DNA from: Weissella koreensis KACC 15510
GTDB lineage: Bacteria > Bacillota > Bacilli > Lactobacillales > Lactobacillaceae
Direction of reading: 5' to 3'
Length of the DNA: 64,000 nt
Assembly: GCF_000219805.1 (NCBI RefSeq)
Contig: NC_015759.1
Span: 992,001-1,056,000, forward strand
Part shown: piece by piece, positions 7,482-14,868 of the stretch
How the letters are laid out: each line of letters opens with the position of its first letter
Numbering within the stretch: the first letter of the stretch is position 1
Notes under the pieces: generated by a model
Database searches by the model: none
The model's input: only the letters and a program-made list of their open reading frames with translations
Told to the model about the DNA's origin: nothing
Position numbers and translations under genes: made by a program

Positions 7482-8828
7482 ATGATAAAAATAAATAAAA
7501 TACAAAAATTAAATGAGCAAGGAATTCTGTTCAGGTCTGAAAAATTATTAGCTCAAATGGGTGATAAAATCGGTATTGTTGGGCCGAATGGGGCTGGTAA
7601 AAGTACTTTATTAAAAATGATTTTAGGAATTGATGAGGAATATAGTGGTCAAGTTAGTGTTCAAGGCTTAATTGGTTATGTGCCACAAATGATGACTGAA
7701 TTAGACGATGAAAGTGGTGGTGAGGCTGTTTGGCGCCGAATTAGAGAAGCGCTGGTTCAACGCCCTGATATTTTGATTCTGGATGAGCCAACTGCTAATT
7801 TAGACGAAGCACATCAAAATAAATTAATACAACAATTACGACGTTTCCGTGGATTGCTCTTAGTTGTATCACATGATGCTTATTTTTTACAAGAAATAAC
7901 CAATCAGATTTGGTCATTTGACCAACAGATGATCACTCCGTACCATTTGAATTATGTAGATTACCAAGTACAAAAAGAACAACAATTTAATCAGGCAACC
8001 CAGGATTATAATCGAGAAAGTCGTAAGAAGAAGAAACTATTATTTGAAGCCCAAAAACAAGTTCAAGCCGGTGATCGAGTTAAGCGAAATAATAATACTT
8101 TGAAGGGAGATACCGTTCAAGCACAATTAACGGGAAACGCTAAATATTTACGGCAAAAGGCGGGTCAATTAGGCCAAGGTGAGCGACCTAAAACGGCTAA
8201 AAAATTAAAATTAAATAATGCTTTGATAGCAAGGCCTACCCAAATTTTAGCACGGTTGACTGACACTGATGTTTTTGATCCCGCAGGACAAATTTTACTG
8301 GAAAGCATTTCATTAGTGATTAAGGGGACAGATAAAATTAATTTACAGGGTCCTAATGGATCAGGTAAAACCACGTTAATTCAATCGATTCTACGTGATG
8401 CTGGCCGTCATCAAAAAACTCAGGTGGGCTATTTCGATCAAAAGATTGATCAATTGGATCCACATAAAGATATTCTGTGGAATGTAATGAAGAATTCGGT
8501 TGAACCGGTTCAAGTTGCCCGTGATTTTTTAGGTGCATTTGGAATTCGTCGAGAAATGGTGGAGCGTGATGTTGCGACATTGAGTGGGGGAGAACGGGTC
8601 CGAGTTAGTTTGGTTGCTACTTTATTGACACAGGCTAATTTGTTAGTTTTAGATGAACCGACTAACTTCTTGGATTTGCCAGCTTTAGCAGCCTTGAAAC
8701 AATTTTTATACGACTTTGATGGGGCGGTCTTACTAGTGTCTCATGATCAAAAATTTATGACAGATTTAGCTTGGCCAAGTTGGCAAATTGAAGGGCGTAA
8801 GTTAAATTTGATTGTAGAAAACATTTAG
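7482..8828 (+). CDS. Antibiotic-resistance-type ABC-F protein (Vga/VmlR-like)
   Basis: 448 residues from the ATG at 7482; an in-frame start at 7407 lies inside the leader hairpins and is rejected. Two ATPase domains without membrane parts. NBD1 has Walker A GPNGAGKST (34-42), an abbreviated helical region with signature SGGEAVWRR from residue 78, and LDEPTANLD with E102. NBD2 has GPNGSGKTT, LSGGERVRVS and LDEPTNFLD. The compact NBD1 with SGGE followed by xxRxxIRxAL is typical of Vga/Msr/VmlR proteins, which bind the ribosomal E-site and displace lincosamide, streptogramin A or pleuromutilin drugs. The interdomain linker is basic (KKKK, VKRNNN). There is no C-terminal extension. Drug range cannot be read from sequence. 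Confidence 0.88.
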   Translation: MIKINKIQKLNEQGILFRSEKLLAQMGDKIGIVGPNGAGKSTLLKMILGIDEEYSGQVSVQGLIGYVPQMMTELDDESGGEAVWRRIREALVQRPDILILDEPTANLDEAHQNKLIQQLRRFRGLLLVVSHDAYFLQEITNQIWSFDQQMITPYHLNYVDYQVQKEQQFNQATQDYNRESRKKKKLLFEAQKQVQAGDRVKRNNNTLKGDTVQAQLTGNAKYLRQKAGQLGQGERPKTAKKLKLNNALIARPTQILARLTDTDVFDPAGQILLESISLVIKGTDKINLQGPNGSGKTTLIQSILRDAGRHQKTQVGYFDQKIDQLDPHKDILWNVMKNSVEPVQVARDFLGAFGIRREMVERDVATLSGGERVRVSLVATLLTQANLLVLDEPTNFLDLPALAALKQFLYDFDGAVLLVSHDQKFMTDLAWPSWQIEGRKLNLIVENI

Positions 8829-8869
8829 CATAGAATAGAATTACTAAAAACGATAGATGGGTGATAGTG

Positions 8870-9430
8870 ATGAATAATTTAAGAACAGTACGCGAATTTT
8901 TTGATTTAAGTTTAAGCCAAGCAAGTACTGGCTTAAATTGGGATAAGGTAAAGTTAGAAGCCTTTGAATTAGCTGAAAAAATACCAAATGTTTTAGAGTG
9001 GCAACATTTAGCCGAATATTACGCTAATCTTTTTCACGTACCTGCAGTGGGTGATAATGTCGAACCAATTCATTTTCGTCTGAGCGTGGATTACTTAATG
9101 AATGTTGGAATTACTATGAATGATTTATTAGCATTTAAATGGTACTTTGAAAATACTCGACCTGAGTTAGGAACTTTCAATGTAGCCTTGTACCAGCCAA
9201 AAACGGCAAAAATGGAGCAAAAATTCACTAAGTTAAATGACATCTTGGAACAATTTGCAGGCTATTTATTGCTTAACTATGATGGGACAATGAATCAATT
9301 TATTAATGAACGAAATGACAACCAAATTTCTGATTGGCGTTTAATTCTTTATAAACGAGATGACTTGATTATTGATGTGACAGATCAATTAGTTTATTTT
9401 GATTATCTTGTTAATTATACGGTGATGTAA
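8870..9430 (+). CDS. Unrecognised soluble protein
   Basis: 186 residues from the ATG at 8870 (weak GGGTGA upstream; a GTG at 8861 is the alternative). No signal peptide, membrane segment or familiar motif. It is rich in aromatic and asparagine residues and looks alpha/beta. It lies 41 bp after the ABC-F gene with no terminator between, so it may be induced together with it, and it is followed by its own terminator. Function unknown. Confidence 0.7.
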   Translation: MNNLRTVREFFDLSLSQASTGLNWDKVKLEAFELAEKIPNVLEWQHLAEYYANLFHVPAVGDNVEPIHFRLSVDYLMNVGITMNDLLAFKWYFENTRPELGTFNVALYQPKTAKMEQKFTKLNDILEQFAGYLLLNYDGTMNQFINERNDNQISDWRLILYKRDDLIIDVTDQLVYFDYLVNYTVM

Positions 9431-9480
9431 TTGGTTTAAAGTGGGTTTATTTTAATGCTTAATTAAACTAATAATTACAA

Positions 9481-9512
9481 AAGGTTAGGACAAATGTCCT
9501 AGCCTTTTTATT
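9481..9512 (+). terminator. Terminator after the ABC-F/unknown gene pair
   Basis: AAGGTTAGGAC/GTCCTAGCCTT (one GU pair) with a 4-nt loop and a T-run. Confidence 0.85.
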
Positions 9513-9647
9513 ATTATTTTTGGGAAAATGGTTAAATAGGTTTGGTCATTTAAATTTGAATGCGACTAAAAAATAAAATAAAGGTTAATTATAATTTGAT
9601 ATAAAGGGGACTCGCTTTTTCATTGCAAGACAGTTTTGAGCTTTTTT

Positions 9648-9656
9648 TGCTATAAT
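9648..9656 (+). promoter_or_regulatory. Extended -10 promoter of ispE
   Basis: TGCTATAAT, a perfect extended -10, lies 35 bp before the ispE start; no matching -35. Confidence 0.6.
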
Positions 9657-9690
9657 AAGACAAAAGTTATTAATGAAAGGATACAAGGCG

Positions 9691-10548
9691 ATGGAAGTCT
9701 TAGAGCGTGCGTATGCAAAACTAAATATTTGTTTGGATACGCCCTTTGTACATGCTGATGGCTTGCAAGAGTGGGACATGTTAATGGTTTCAATTGATTT
9801 AGCCGATACGGTAACAATTAAGACAACTGATTGTCATCATGATATTTTAGTTGAGTCAACATCGGGATTATTACCAGTAAATGAGAGAAATTTAGCATAC
9901 CAAGCAGCTGAGTTAATGCAGAGCTTGGCAAATGTTGATGAAGGTGTGGAAATCCATATTCAGAAGCGGATCCCAATCGCAGCAGGATTAGGCGGCGGTT
10001 CTTCAGATGCTGCAGCAGTTATGCGGGCTTTAAATCGTTTGTGGAATTTAAATTTATCGGAAGCGGAATTAGCTAAGCTGGGCTTAAAAATTGACGCTGA
10101 TGTGCCTTATTGTATTTATTCACGGCCTTCTCGAGTGACGGGACGGGGTGAAATTGTGGAGCCATTGAAAAAAAGAATGCCACCAATTTATTTTGTGATT
10201 GCTAAACCAGCAGTGAGTGTCTCAACGCCTAAATTATTAAGGACTGTAAAATATGATAAATTAGAGCATGGTGATATGCAGGAATTAATGAATGCAGTAG
10301 CTCAATCATCATACCCACAATTGGTGAAACGAATGTTTAATGTTTTAGAACCGGTCTCTGCACGACAGTTTCCAGAAATTATCCGAATCCGGGAGAAAAT
10401 GCTCCAATTTGGTGCAGATGTGGCTCAAATGTCTGGAACGGGACCAACTGTTTTTGGAATGACTCAAAAAGCAAGTCGGGCGAAACACATTTATAATGGG
10501 CTAAAGGGATTTGTCGGTGAAACGTATATTACCGGTTTAGCAAAATAA
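9691..10548 (+). CDS. ispE: 4-diphosphocytidyl-2-C-methyl-D-erythritol kinase IspE
   Basis: 285 residues from the ATG at 9691 (MEVLERAYAKLN, the family N-terminus); an ATG at 9673 would add six residues. GHMP kinase fold with the ATP-binding loop IPIAAGLGGGSSDAAA near residue 95 and the C-terminal SGTGPTVFG motif. IspE phosphorylates CDP-methylerythritol in the MEP isoprenoid route. Many lactobacilli use the mevalonate route yet keep an ispE homologue, so presence here does not prove a full MEP pathway; no other MEP gene is in the window. Confidence 0.92.
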   Translation: MEVLERAYAKLNICLDTPFVHADGLQEWDMLMVSIDLADTVTIKTTDCHHDILVESTSGLLPVNERNLAYQAAELMQSLANVDEGVEIHIQKRIPIAAGLGGGSSDAAAVMRALNRLWNLNLSEAELAKLGLKIDADVPYCIYSRPSRVTGRGEIVEPLKKRMPPIYFVIAKPAVSVSTPKLLRTVKYDKLEHGDMQELMNAVAQSSYPQLVKRMFNVLEPVSARQFPEIIRIREKMLQFGADVAQMSGTGPTVFGMTQKASRAKHIYNGLKGFVGETYITGLAK

Positions 10549-10551
10549 CGT

Positions 10552-10582
10552 AAAAACACGCTAAAAAAAGCGTGTTTTTTAG
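10552..10582 (+). terminator. Terminator after ispE
   Basis: AAAACACGCT/AGCGTGTTTT hairpin followed by T-run, immediately after the stop codon. Confidence 0.85.
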
Positions 10583-10593
10583 TATAGAAGGAT

Positions 10594-10621
10594 TATAATA
10601 AATGTAATGGTATATACCACT
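10594..10621 (+). promoter_or_regulatory. nagA promoter with NagR-like operator
   Basis: TATAAT at 10594-10599 is followed by AATGGTATATACCACT at 10606-10621, containing the perfect palindrome TGGTATATACCA. This closely resembles the dre operator of Bacillus NagR/YvoA (ATTGGTATAGACCACT type, from memory). Placed at the expected transcription start, it would allow the downstream GntR regulator to repress nagA-nagR. Confidence 0.75.
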
Positions 10622-10644
10622 GTGAAGAATGAAAGGGGTTTTCT

Positions 10645-11820
10645 ATGAGTCAAGTCATAATTAATGCAAAAATTTATTCTGGAACGGGTGCTAATCCGAT
10701 AGTTCCAAATGGTTTTATTCGCTTTGATGAAAAAATTAAGATGGTTGCTGCAATGAAACAATATCAAGCTGAGCCCGGTGATCAGGTGGTTGATGCCCAG
10801 GGAGCAGTAATAGTCCCCGGTTTTATTGATGTTCATACGCATGGAGCATATGGTTTTGATACGATGGATGGAGACGCCACAGAAATTGTCCAGATGGTGC
10901 GCGATGAAATTACTGAAGGAATTACTTCTGTCTTCCCAACGACAATGACGCAGAGTGTTGAAAATATTGATAATTCAATGCGAGCAATCAAAATTGCTGC
11001 GGAAGAAGAACCAGCTATTCAAGGGGTTCATCTTGAAGGACCTTTTGTTAATCCTCATTATAAAGGAGCCCAACCAGAACAATATATTATTGCACCTAGT
11101 GTCGAATTAGTTCAAAAATGGAATGAATTATCAGGAAATCGAGTGCGTTTAATTACTTATGCACCCGAGAAGGCCGATGATTTAACGGTCTTTGAAAATT
11201 ATCTGCATACTAATAATATTATTGGTTCTGTTGGTCATTCTGATGCTACTCGTGAATTCTTACAAAATAATTCTAAAGTGAAGCATGTAACGCATCTTTA
11301 TAATGCGCAACGACCACTTAAGCACCGTGATCCAGGTGTCACAGGTCATGCATTATTGGATGAAGATATGTATGCTGAAATGATTGTTGATGGTTTCCAT
11401 ATTGCTCCTGATATGGTTAACTTGGCTTTTAAATTGAAGGGGTCACATCGAATTGACTTAATTACCGATTCAATGCGAGCTAAAGGATTGCAAGAAGGTA
11501 TATCTGAATTAGGTGGTCAAAAAGTCTGGGTCAAAGATGGGCAAGCTCGATTAGAAGACGGCACATTAGCAGGATCAGTGTTACAATTTAAACATGCCTT
11601 TTTGAATATGATTAAATTCACCGGTGCAACGGTTGAAGAAGCTGTACGAATGGCTTCTGTTAATCAAGCAACGGAGTTTGGATTGTTAGATCGAAAAGGA
11701 ACATTAGAGGTCGGGAAGGACGCCGACTTCAATTTATTTGATGGCAAATTAACTCAATTAGAGACAACTTATAGTCTCGGCCGCAAATTTACACCACAGG
11801 ATGCAGTCATTAAGAAATAG
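10645..11820 (+). CDS. nagA: N-acetylglucosamine-6-phosphate deacetylase NagA
   Basis: 391 residues, amidohydrolase superfamily. It removes acetate from GlcNAc-6-P, feeding amino-sugar catabolism and wall precursor recycling. Visible: DVHTHGAYGFDTMDG (metal-site HxH region) near residue 60, HLEGPFVNPHYKGAQ with the metal-binding glutamate near 130, GHSDA near 195, HLYNAQRPLKHRDPG, and the catalytic aspartate segment LITDSMRA. Ribosome site AAAGGGG upstream. It forms an operon with nagR 10 bp downstream. Confidence 0.96.
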   Translation: MSQVIINAKIYSGTGANPIVPNGFIRFDEKIKMVAAMKQYQAEPGDQVVDAQGAVIVPGFIDVHTHGAYGFDTMDGDATEIVQMVRDEITEGITSVFPTTMTQSVENIDNSMRAIKIAAEEEPAIQGVHLEGPFVNPHYKGAQPEQYIIAPSVELVQKWNELSGNRVRLITYAPEKADDLTVFENYLHTNNIIGSVGHSDATREFLQNNSKVKHVTHLYNAQRPLKHRDPGVTGHALLDEDMYAEMIVDGFHIAPDMVNLAFKLKGSHRIDLITDSMRAKGLQEGISELGGQKVWVKDGQARLEDGTLAGSVLQFKHAFLNMIKFTGATVEEAVRMASVNQATEFGLLDRKGTLEVGKDADFNLFDGKLTQLETTYSLGRKFTPQDAVIKK

Positions 11821-11830
11821 GGGATTTTAA

Positions 11831-12523
11831 ATGACAGAACCAATTTATGTTCAAATTCATGATGAGATTAAAGAAGCAATCGATGCTGGTCGCTGGTCGG
11901 CTGGTGAACGGATTCCGTCTGAAAGAGAATTATCAATACAATTTAATGTATCGCGAATGACGCTACGTCAATCAATTATGTTATTAGTTGATGAAGGTTA
12001 TTTGGAGCGACGGATTGGTTCGGGAACATTTGTGGCAACTAAGCGCGTACAAGAAAATCTTGATAGTGCTTCTTCATTTACAGAAATGATGGATGCTGCT
12101 GGTAAAAAAGCATCATCGCAAGTGATTAATTATAAAGTTGGGTTACCAACAGCCCTAGAAGCTGAAAAATTAGAAATAAGCACAGATACTAGTGTTATTA
12201 GAATGGAACGAGTTCGATATGGGGATGATGAGCCGATTGCGTTTGAAGTGGCCATTGTGCCACAAAAATTATTAGTTGGGATTGATGAAGATGAGATCAC
12301 AAAATCTTTATATCAAGCTTTAATTAGTAATGGTCTAATTGTAAATAAGGCGAAAAGAATTTTAACGGCAGCGGCCGTAAATGAACGAGTGGCCCGGCTC
12401 TTGGCCATGAATAGCGGCGATCCTGTTTTAGTACTAACGCAGGTTACTACTGATGACCAAGGGTCACCATTTGAATTTGTACGAACACAATACGCGGGAA
12501 ATCGCTATGAAATTCAGTTATAA
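11831..12523 (+). CDS. nagR: GntR/HutC-family regulator of amino-sugar use (NagR/YvoA-like)
   Basis: 230 residues. N-terminal winged HTH (about 5-70) with AGERIPSERELSIQFNVSRM, then a C-terminal UTRA ligand domain (about 90-228) ending in the typical QVTTDDQGSPFEFVRTQY. NagR binds glucosamine-6-P or GlcNAc-6-P and releases its operators. The tight linkage to nagA and the dre-like palindrome upstream of nagA make this role likely; the effector is inferred. Confidence 0.88.
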   Translation: MTEPIYVQIHDEIKEAIDAGRWSAGERIPSERELSIQFNVSRMTLRQSIMLLVDEGYLERRIGSGTFVATKRVQENLDSASSFTEMMDAAGKKASSQVINYKVGLPTALEAEKLEISTDTSVIRMERVRYGDDEPIAFEVAIVPQKLLVGIDEDEITKSLYQALISNGLIVNKAKRILTAAAVNERVARLLAMNSGDPVLVLTQVTTDDQGSPFEFVRTQYAGNRYEIQL

Positions 12524-12536
12524 ACGATTATTTTTC

Positions 12537-12565
12537 TTTACTATGAATATTTAATTTGTTACACT
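12537..12565 (+). promoter_or_regulatory. Probable rpsD promoter
   Basis: TTTACT (12537-12542) and TACACT (12560-12565) are 17 bp apart, predicting a start near 12572 and a leader of about 180 nt. Confidence 0.5.
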
Positions 12566-12582
12566 TGATGAAGCGTTGAAAA

Positions 12583-12740
12583 CTGCAGCGGATTATCCAT
12601 AAGCTCGTCAACAATTTATCACCCTCGTTTCAAATTGATGGCGGGGCCTCACCAGTACCTGCGCTGCAGCAGTGAAAGTTAGGATAAATTGCACGAATAT
12701 GAGGTAATTCTCTAGAATTCAACCAAATAAAAAATTCTGG
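12583..12740 (+). promoter_or_regulatory. Pseudoknotted leader RNA of rpsD (probable S4 autoregulation)
   Basis: CTGCAGCG (12583-12590) pairs with CGCTGCAG (12662-12669). CAATTTATC (12612-12620) pairs with GATAAATTG (12683-12691), extended by TCGT/ACGA. Because the first helix closes inside the second, the two form a pseudoknot. A further AGAATT/AATTCT hairpin (12714-12719 with 12732-12737) sits just before GGAGG. S4 represses its own gene through such leaders in Bacillus; the role here is inferred from position and structure. Confidence 0.65.
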
Positions 12741-12751
12741 AGGACATTAAT

Positions 12752-13363
12752 ATGTCACGTTATACTGGTCCTAAGTACCGTATCTCACGTCGTTTGGGTG
12801 TTTCTTTATCAGGAACTGGTAAAGAAATTGCTCGCCGTAACTATGCACCTGGAGACCACGGTCAAGGGCGTCGCTCAAAGCTTTCTGATTACGGAACACA
12901 ATTGCGTGAAAAGCAAAAGGTTCGTTTCACTTATGGTTTGACAGAACGTCAATTCCACAACTTGTTCAACAAGGCTGGTCAAATCCGTAACGGAGTTCAC
13001 GGAACTAACTTCTTGATCTTGTTGGAGACTCGTTTGGACAATATCGTTTACCGTATGGGCTTGGCAACTACACGTCAACAAGCACGTCAATTGGTTAACC
13101 ACGGTCACATCTTAGTTGATGGAAAGCGTGTTGATATTCCTTCATACGAAGTTAAGGTTGGACAAGAAATCTCAATTCGCGAAAAGTCACAAAAGAATGT
13201 CTACATTTTGGCAGCGGTTGAATCACAATTCGGTCACCTACCATTCGTAGAATTCAATAAAGAAACTTTGAAGGGTTCTTTGACACGTTTGCCAGAACGT
13301 GAAGAACTTGATGGTGACTTTAACGAAGCTCTTATCGTTGAATACTACAACAAGTTGGGATAA
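12752..13363 (+). CDS. rpsD: 30S ribosomal protein S4
   Basis: 203 residues, full length. Begins [21 protein letters not shown], the form without zinc cysteines usual in Lactobacillales. The S4 RNA-binding domain (about 90-155) includes [20 protein letters not shown] and [14 protein letters not shown]. Codon use is visibly more biased than in its neighbours, as for a highly expressed gene. Monocistronic, with structured leader and downstream terminator. S4 nucleates 30S assembly. Confidence 0.99.
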   Translation: MSRYTGPKYRISRRLGVSLSGTGKEIARRNYAPGDHGQGRRSKLSDYGTQLREKQKVRFTYGLTERQFHNLFNKAGQIRNGVHGTNFLILLETRLDNIVYRMGLATTRQQARQLVNHGHILVDGKRVDIPSYEVKVGQEISIREKSQKNVYILAAVESQFGHLPFVEFNKETLKGSLTRLPEREELDGDFNEALIVEYYNKLG

Positions 13364-13494
13364 AAATTTGGATTTCTTTTTAAAAGAAATTTTGATTTTA
13401 ATTTAACATATTTGTTGATTCGGTATTTGATGGGTTTTGGTAGTTTGTCACTAGGTGAATTGCCGTAGAGTTTAATCAATATTGATATAAAGTT

Positions 13495-13534
13495 AAGGAG
13501 TTATTGGATAGATTTGTCCAATAACTCCTTTTTA
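13495..13534 (+). terminator. Terminator downstream of rpsD
   Basis: A 14-bp stem AAGGAGTTATTGGA/TCCAATAACTCCTT with T-run. It lies 130 bp after rpsD; a weaker AT-rich hairpin (13366-13400) precedes it. Confidence 0.85.
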
Positions 13535-13626
13535 CATGCTATCTGAGTTGGAGCTTTTAGATCTAAATTGATAGAATGGTGAAAATAAATAGTCTGAATA
13601 TAAAAAAGATGGATAAGGAGAGCTTA

Positions 13627-14790
13627 ATGAAAAAAACAATTGTTGAGTTACCGGATGAATTTGTCCAGAAGCTTCAACTTGATAATGAACAATTAGTTGA
13701 GATGCAAATTATTGATGATCAAATTATTATTGATAAAAATATTGAAAATATTCGTCAAGATAATAAAGTTGCCTTTCGATGGGTTATGGCCACTGGGGTT
13801 ATTAGTGCATTGATTGCTGTGATTAATTTTATTATGCAACAAACTACTACAGTTGGTATGACAGGTGCTAATTCATTGACTCAAATTACTATTTATTTAG
13901 GTGGTGGATTTGGGACGTTTAGTTTTCTTATTATGGCCATTAAAACGCGAAATCGAGAAGGCCATTTAATTCGTTGGTATAATATTTTAATGATTACTTT
14001 AGCGTATGGTATTATAGGGATCGTCGCCTTGGCTTTGGTAATGTGGGTTATTTCATCAGCCTTTGCGGGTGCACGGTTAGATATTTATACAATGAGTTTA
14101 ATTATTGGTGCCCTAGTGGGAACTATGAATTATATCATGGTTATTACGGCACAAGGGTTACGTTTTCAGCAGGCTGTTTCAGTTTTGATTGCAACTTTAT
14201 TTGGCGGAATTATTATGTCGATGGCGACCAATGGTTCTGTAGGATGGTGGCAATATAATTTCAGTTACTTAGGAACGAACAGGGTTGGAAATGGTTGGAT
14301 CTTTAATTTTACTTTGATCTTCTCATCGTTAATTTTATTAACCATTGTTGATTATTTGTTTAGTTCATTGGGAGCAACCTTCCGCCAAAATCGGCGATTA
14401 TTTATTCTGCGCTTGCTCTTTTCGATTACGGCGATTGCGGTAGGCTTAATCGGGGTTTTTCCGAATAATCCGGGATGGATGCATCACGTGCATGATGGAA
14501 TTGCACAATGGTTAGTGATGATGGTTTTGGTTATGATTATTGCAATTCGTTGGTTAATTCCGAATCCAAGTTGGGAATTTTTGGTGATTTCGTATGTTAT
14601 GGCGGGGGGATTAGCCATTTCAGATATTGTATTTAAAAAATCTGGTTATCTATCACTAACTGCTTTTGAAATGGTAGCGTTTGGTTTTGCATTTGCATGG
14701 TTAATTTTACTTTTGCAAAATTTGCGTAATTTGAGCTATGACGATAATCCCAAGTATGTTGTGAAATTAGAAATTGCTGATTTAAAATAA
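13627..14790 (+). CDS. AbrB/SpoVT-like N-terminus fused to a polytopic membrane domain (DUF998-like)
   Basis: 387 residues from the ATG at 13627, which has AAGGAG upstream; an earlier ATG at 13576 lacks a ribosome site. Residues 1-40 (KKTIVELPDEFVQKLQLDN, then VEMQIIDDQIIID) resemble the swapped-hairpin AbrB/MazE DNA-binding fold. About ten hydrophobic helices follow, including a HHVHDGIAQW segment similar to DUF998 proteins. Such fusions occur in lactobacilli as DUF998 proteins of unknown role. The N-terminal fold is too short to prove DNA binding. Flanked by terminators, so monocistronic. Confidence 0.75.
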   Translation: MKKTIVELPDEFVQKLQLDNEQLVEMQIIDDQIIIDKNIENIRQDNKVAFRWVMATGVISALIAVINFIMQQTTTVGMTGANSLTQITIYLGGGFGTFSFLIMAIKTRNREGHLIRWYNILMITLAYGIIGIVALALVMWVISSAFAGARLDIYTMSLIIGALVGTMNYIMVITAQGLRFQQAVSVLIATLFGGIIMSMATNGSVGWWQYNFSYLGTNRVGNGWIFNFTLIFSSLILLTIVDYLFSSLGATFRQNRRLFILRLLFSITAIAVGLIGVFPNNPGWMHHVHDGIAQWLVMMVLVMIIAIRWLIPNPSWEFLVISYVMAGGLAISDIVFKKSGYLSLTAFEMVAFGFAFAWLILLLQNLRNLSYDDNPKYVVKLEIADLK

Positions 14791-14813
14791 AAATATTAAG
14801 TTTATATATAAAT

Positions 14814-14853
14814 AAAAAAGAGCTCTAAACGTTGTATGTTTAGAGTTCTTTTT
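14814..14853. terminator. Bidirectional terminator between convergent genes
   Basis: AAAAAGAGCTCTAAAC/GTTTAGAGTTCTTTTTT, A-run and T-run on either side, serving the membrane protein and the NCS2 permease. Confidence 0.9.
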
Positions 14854-14868
14854 TATTTAATATTAAAT

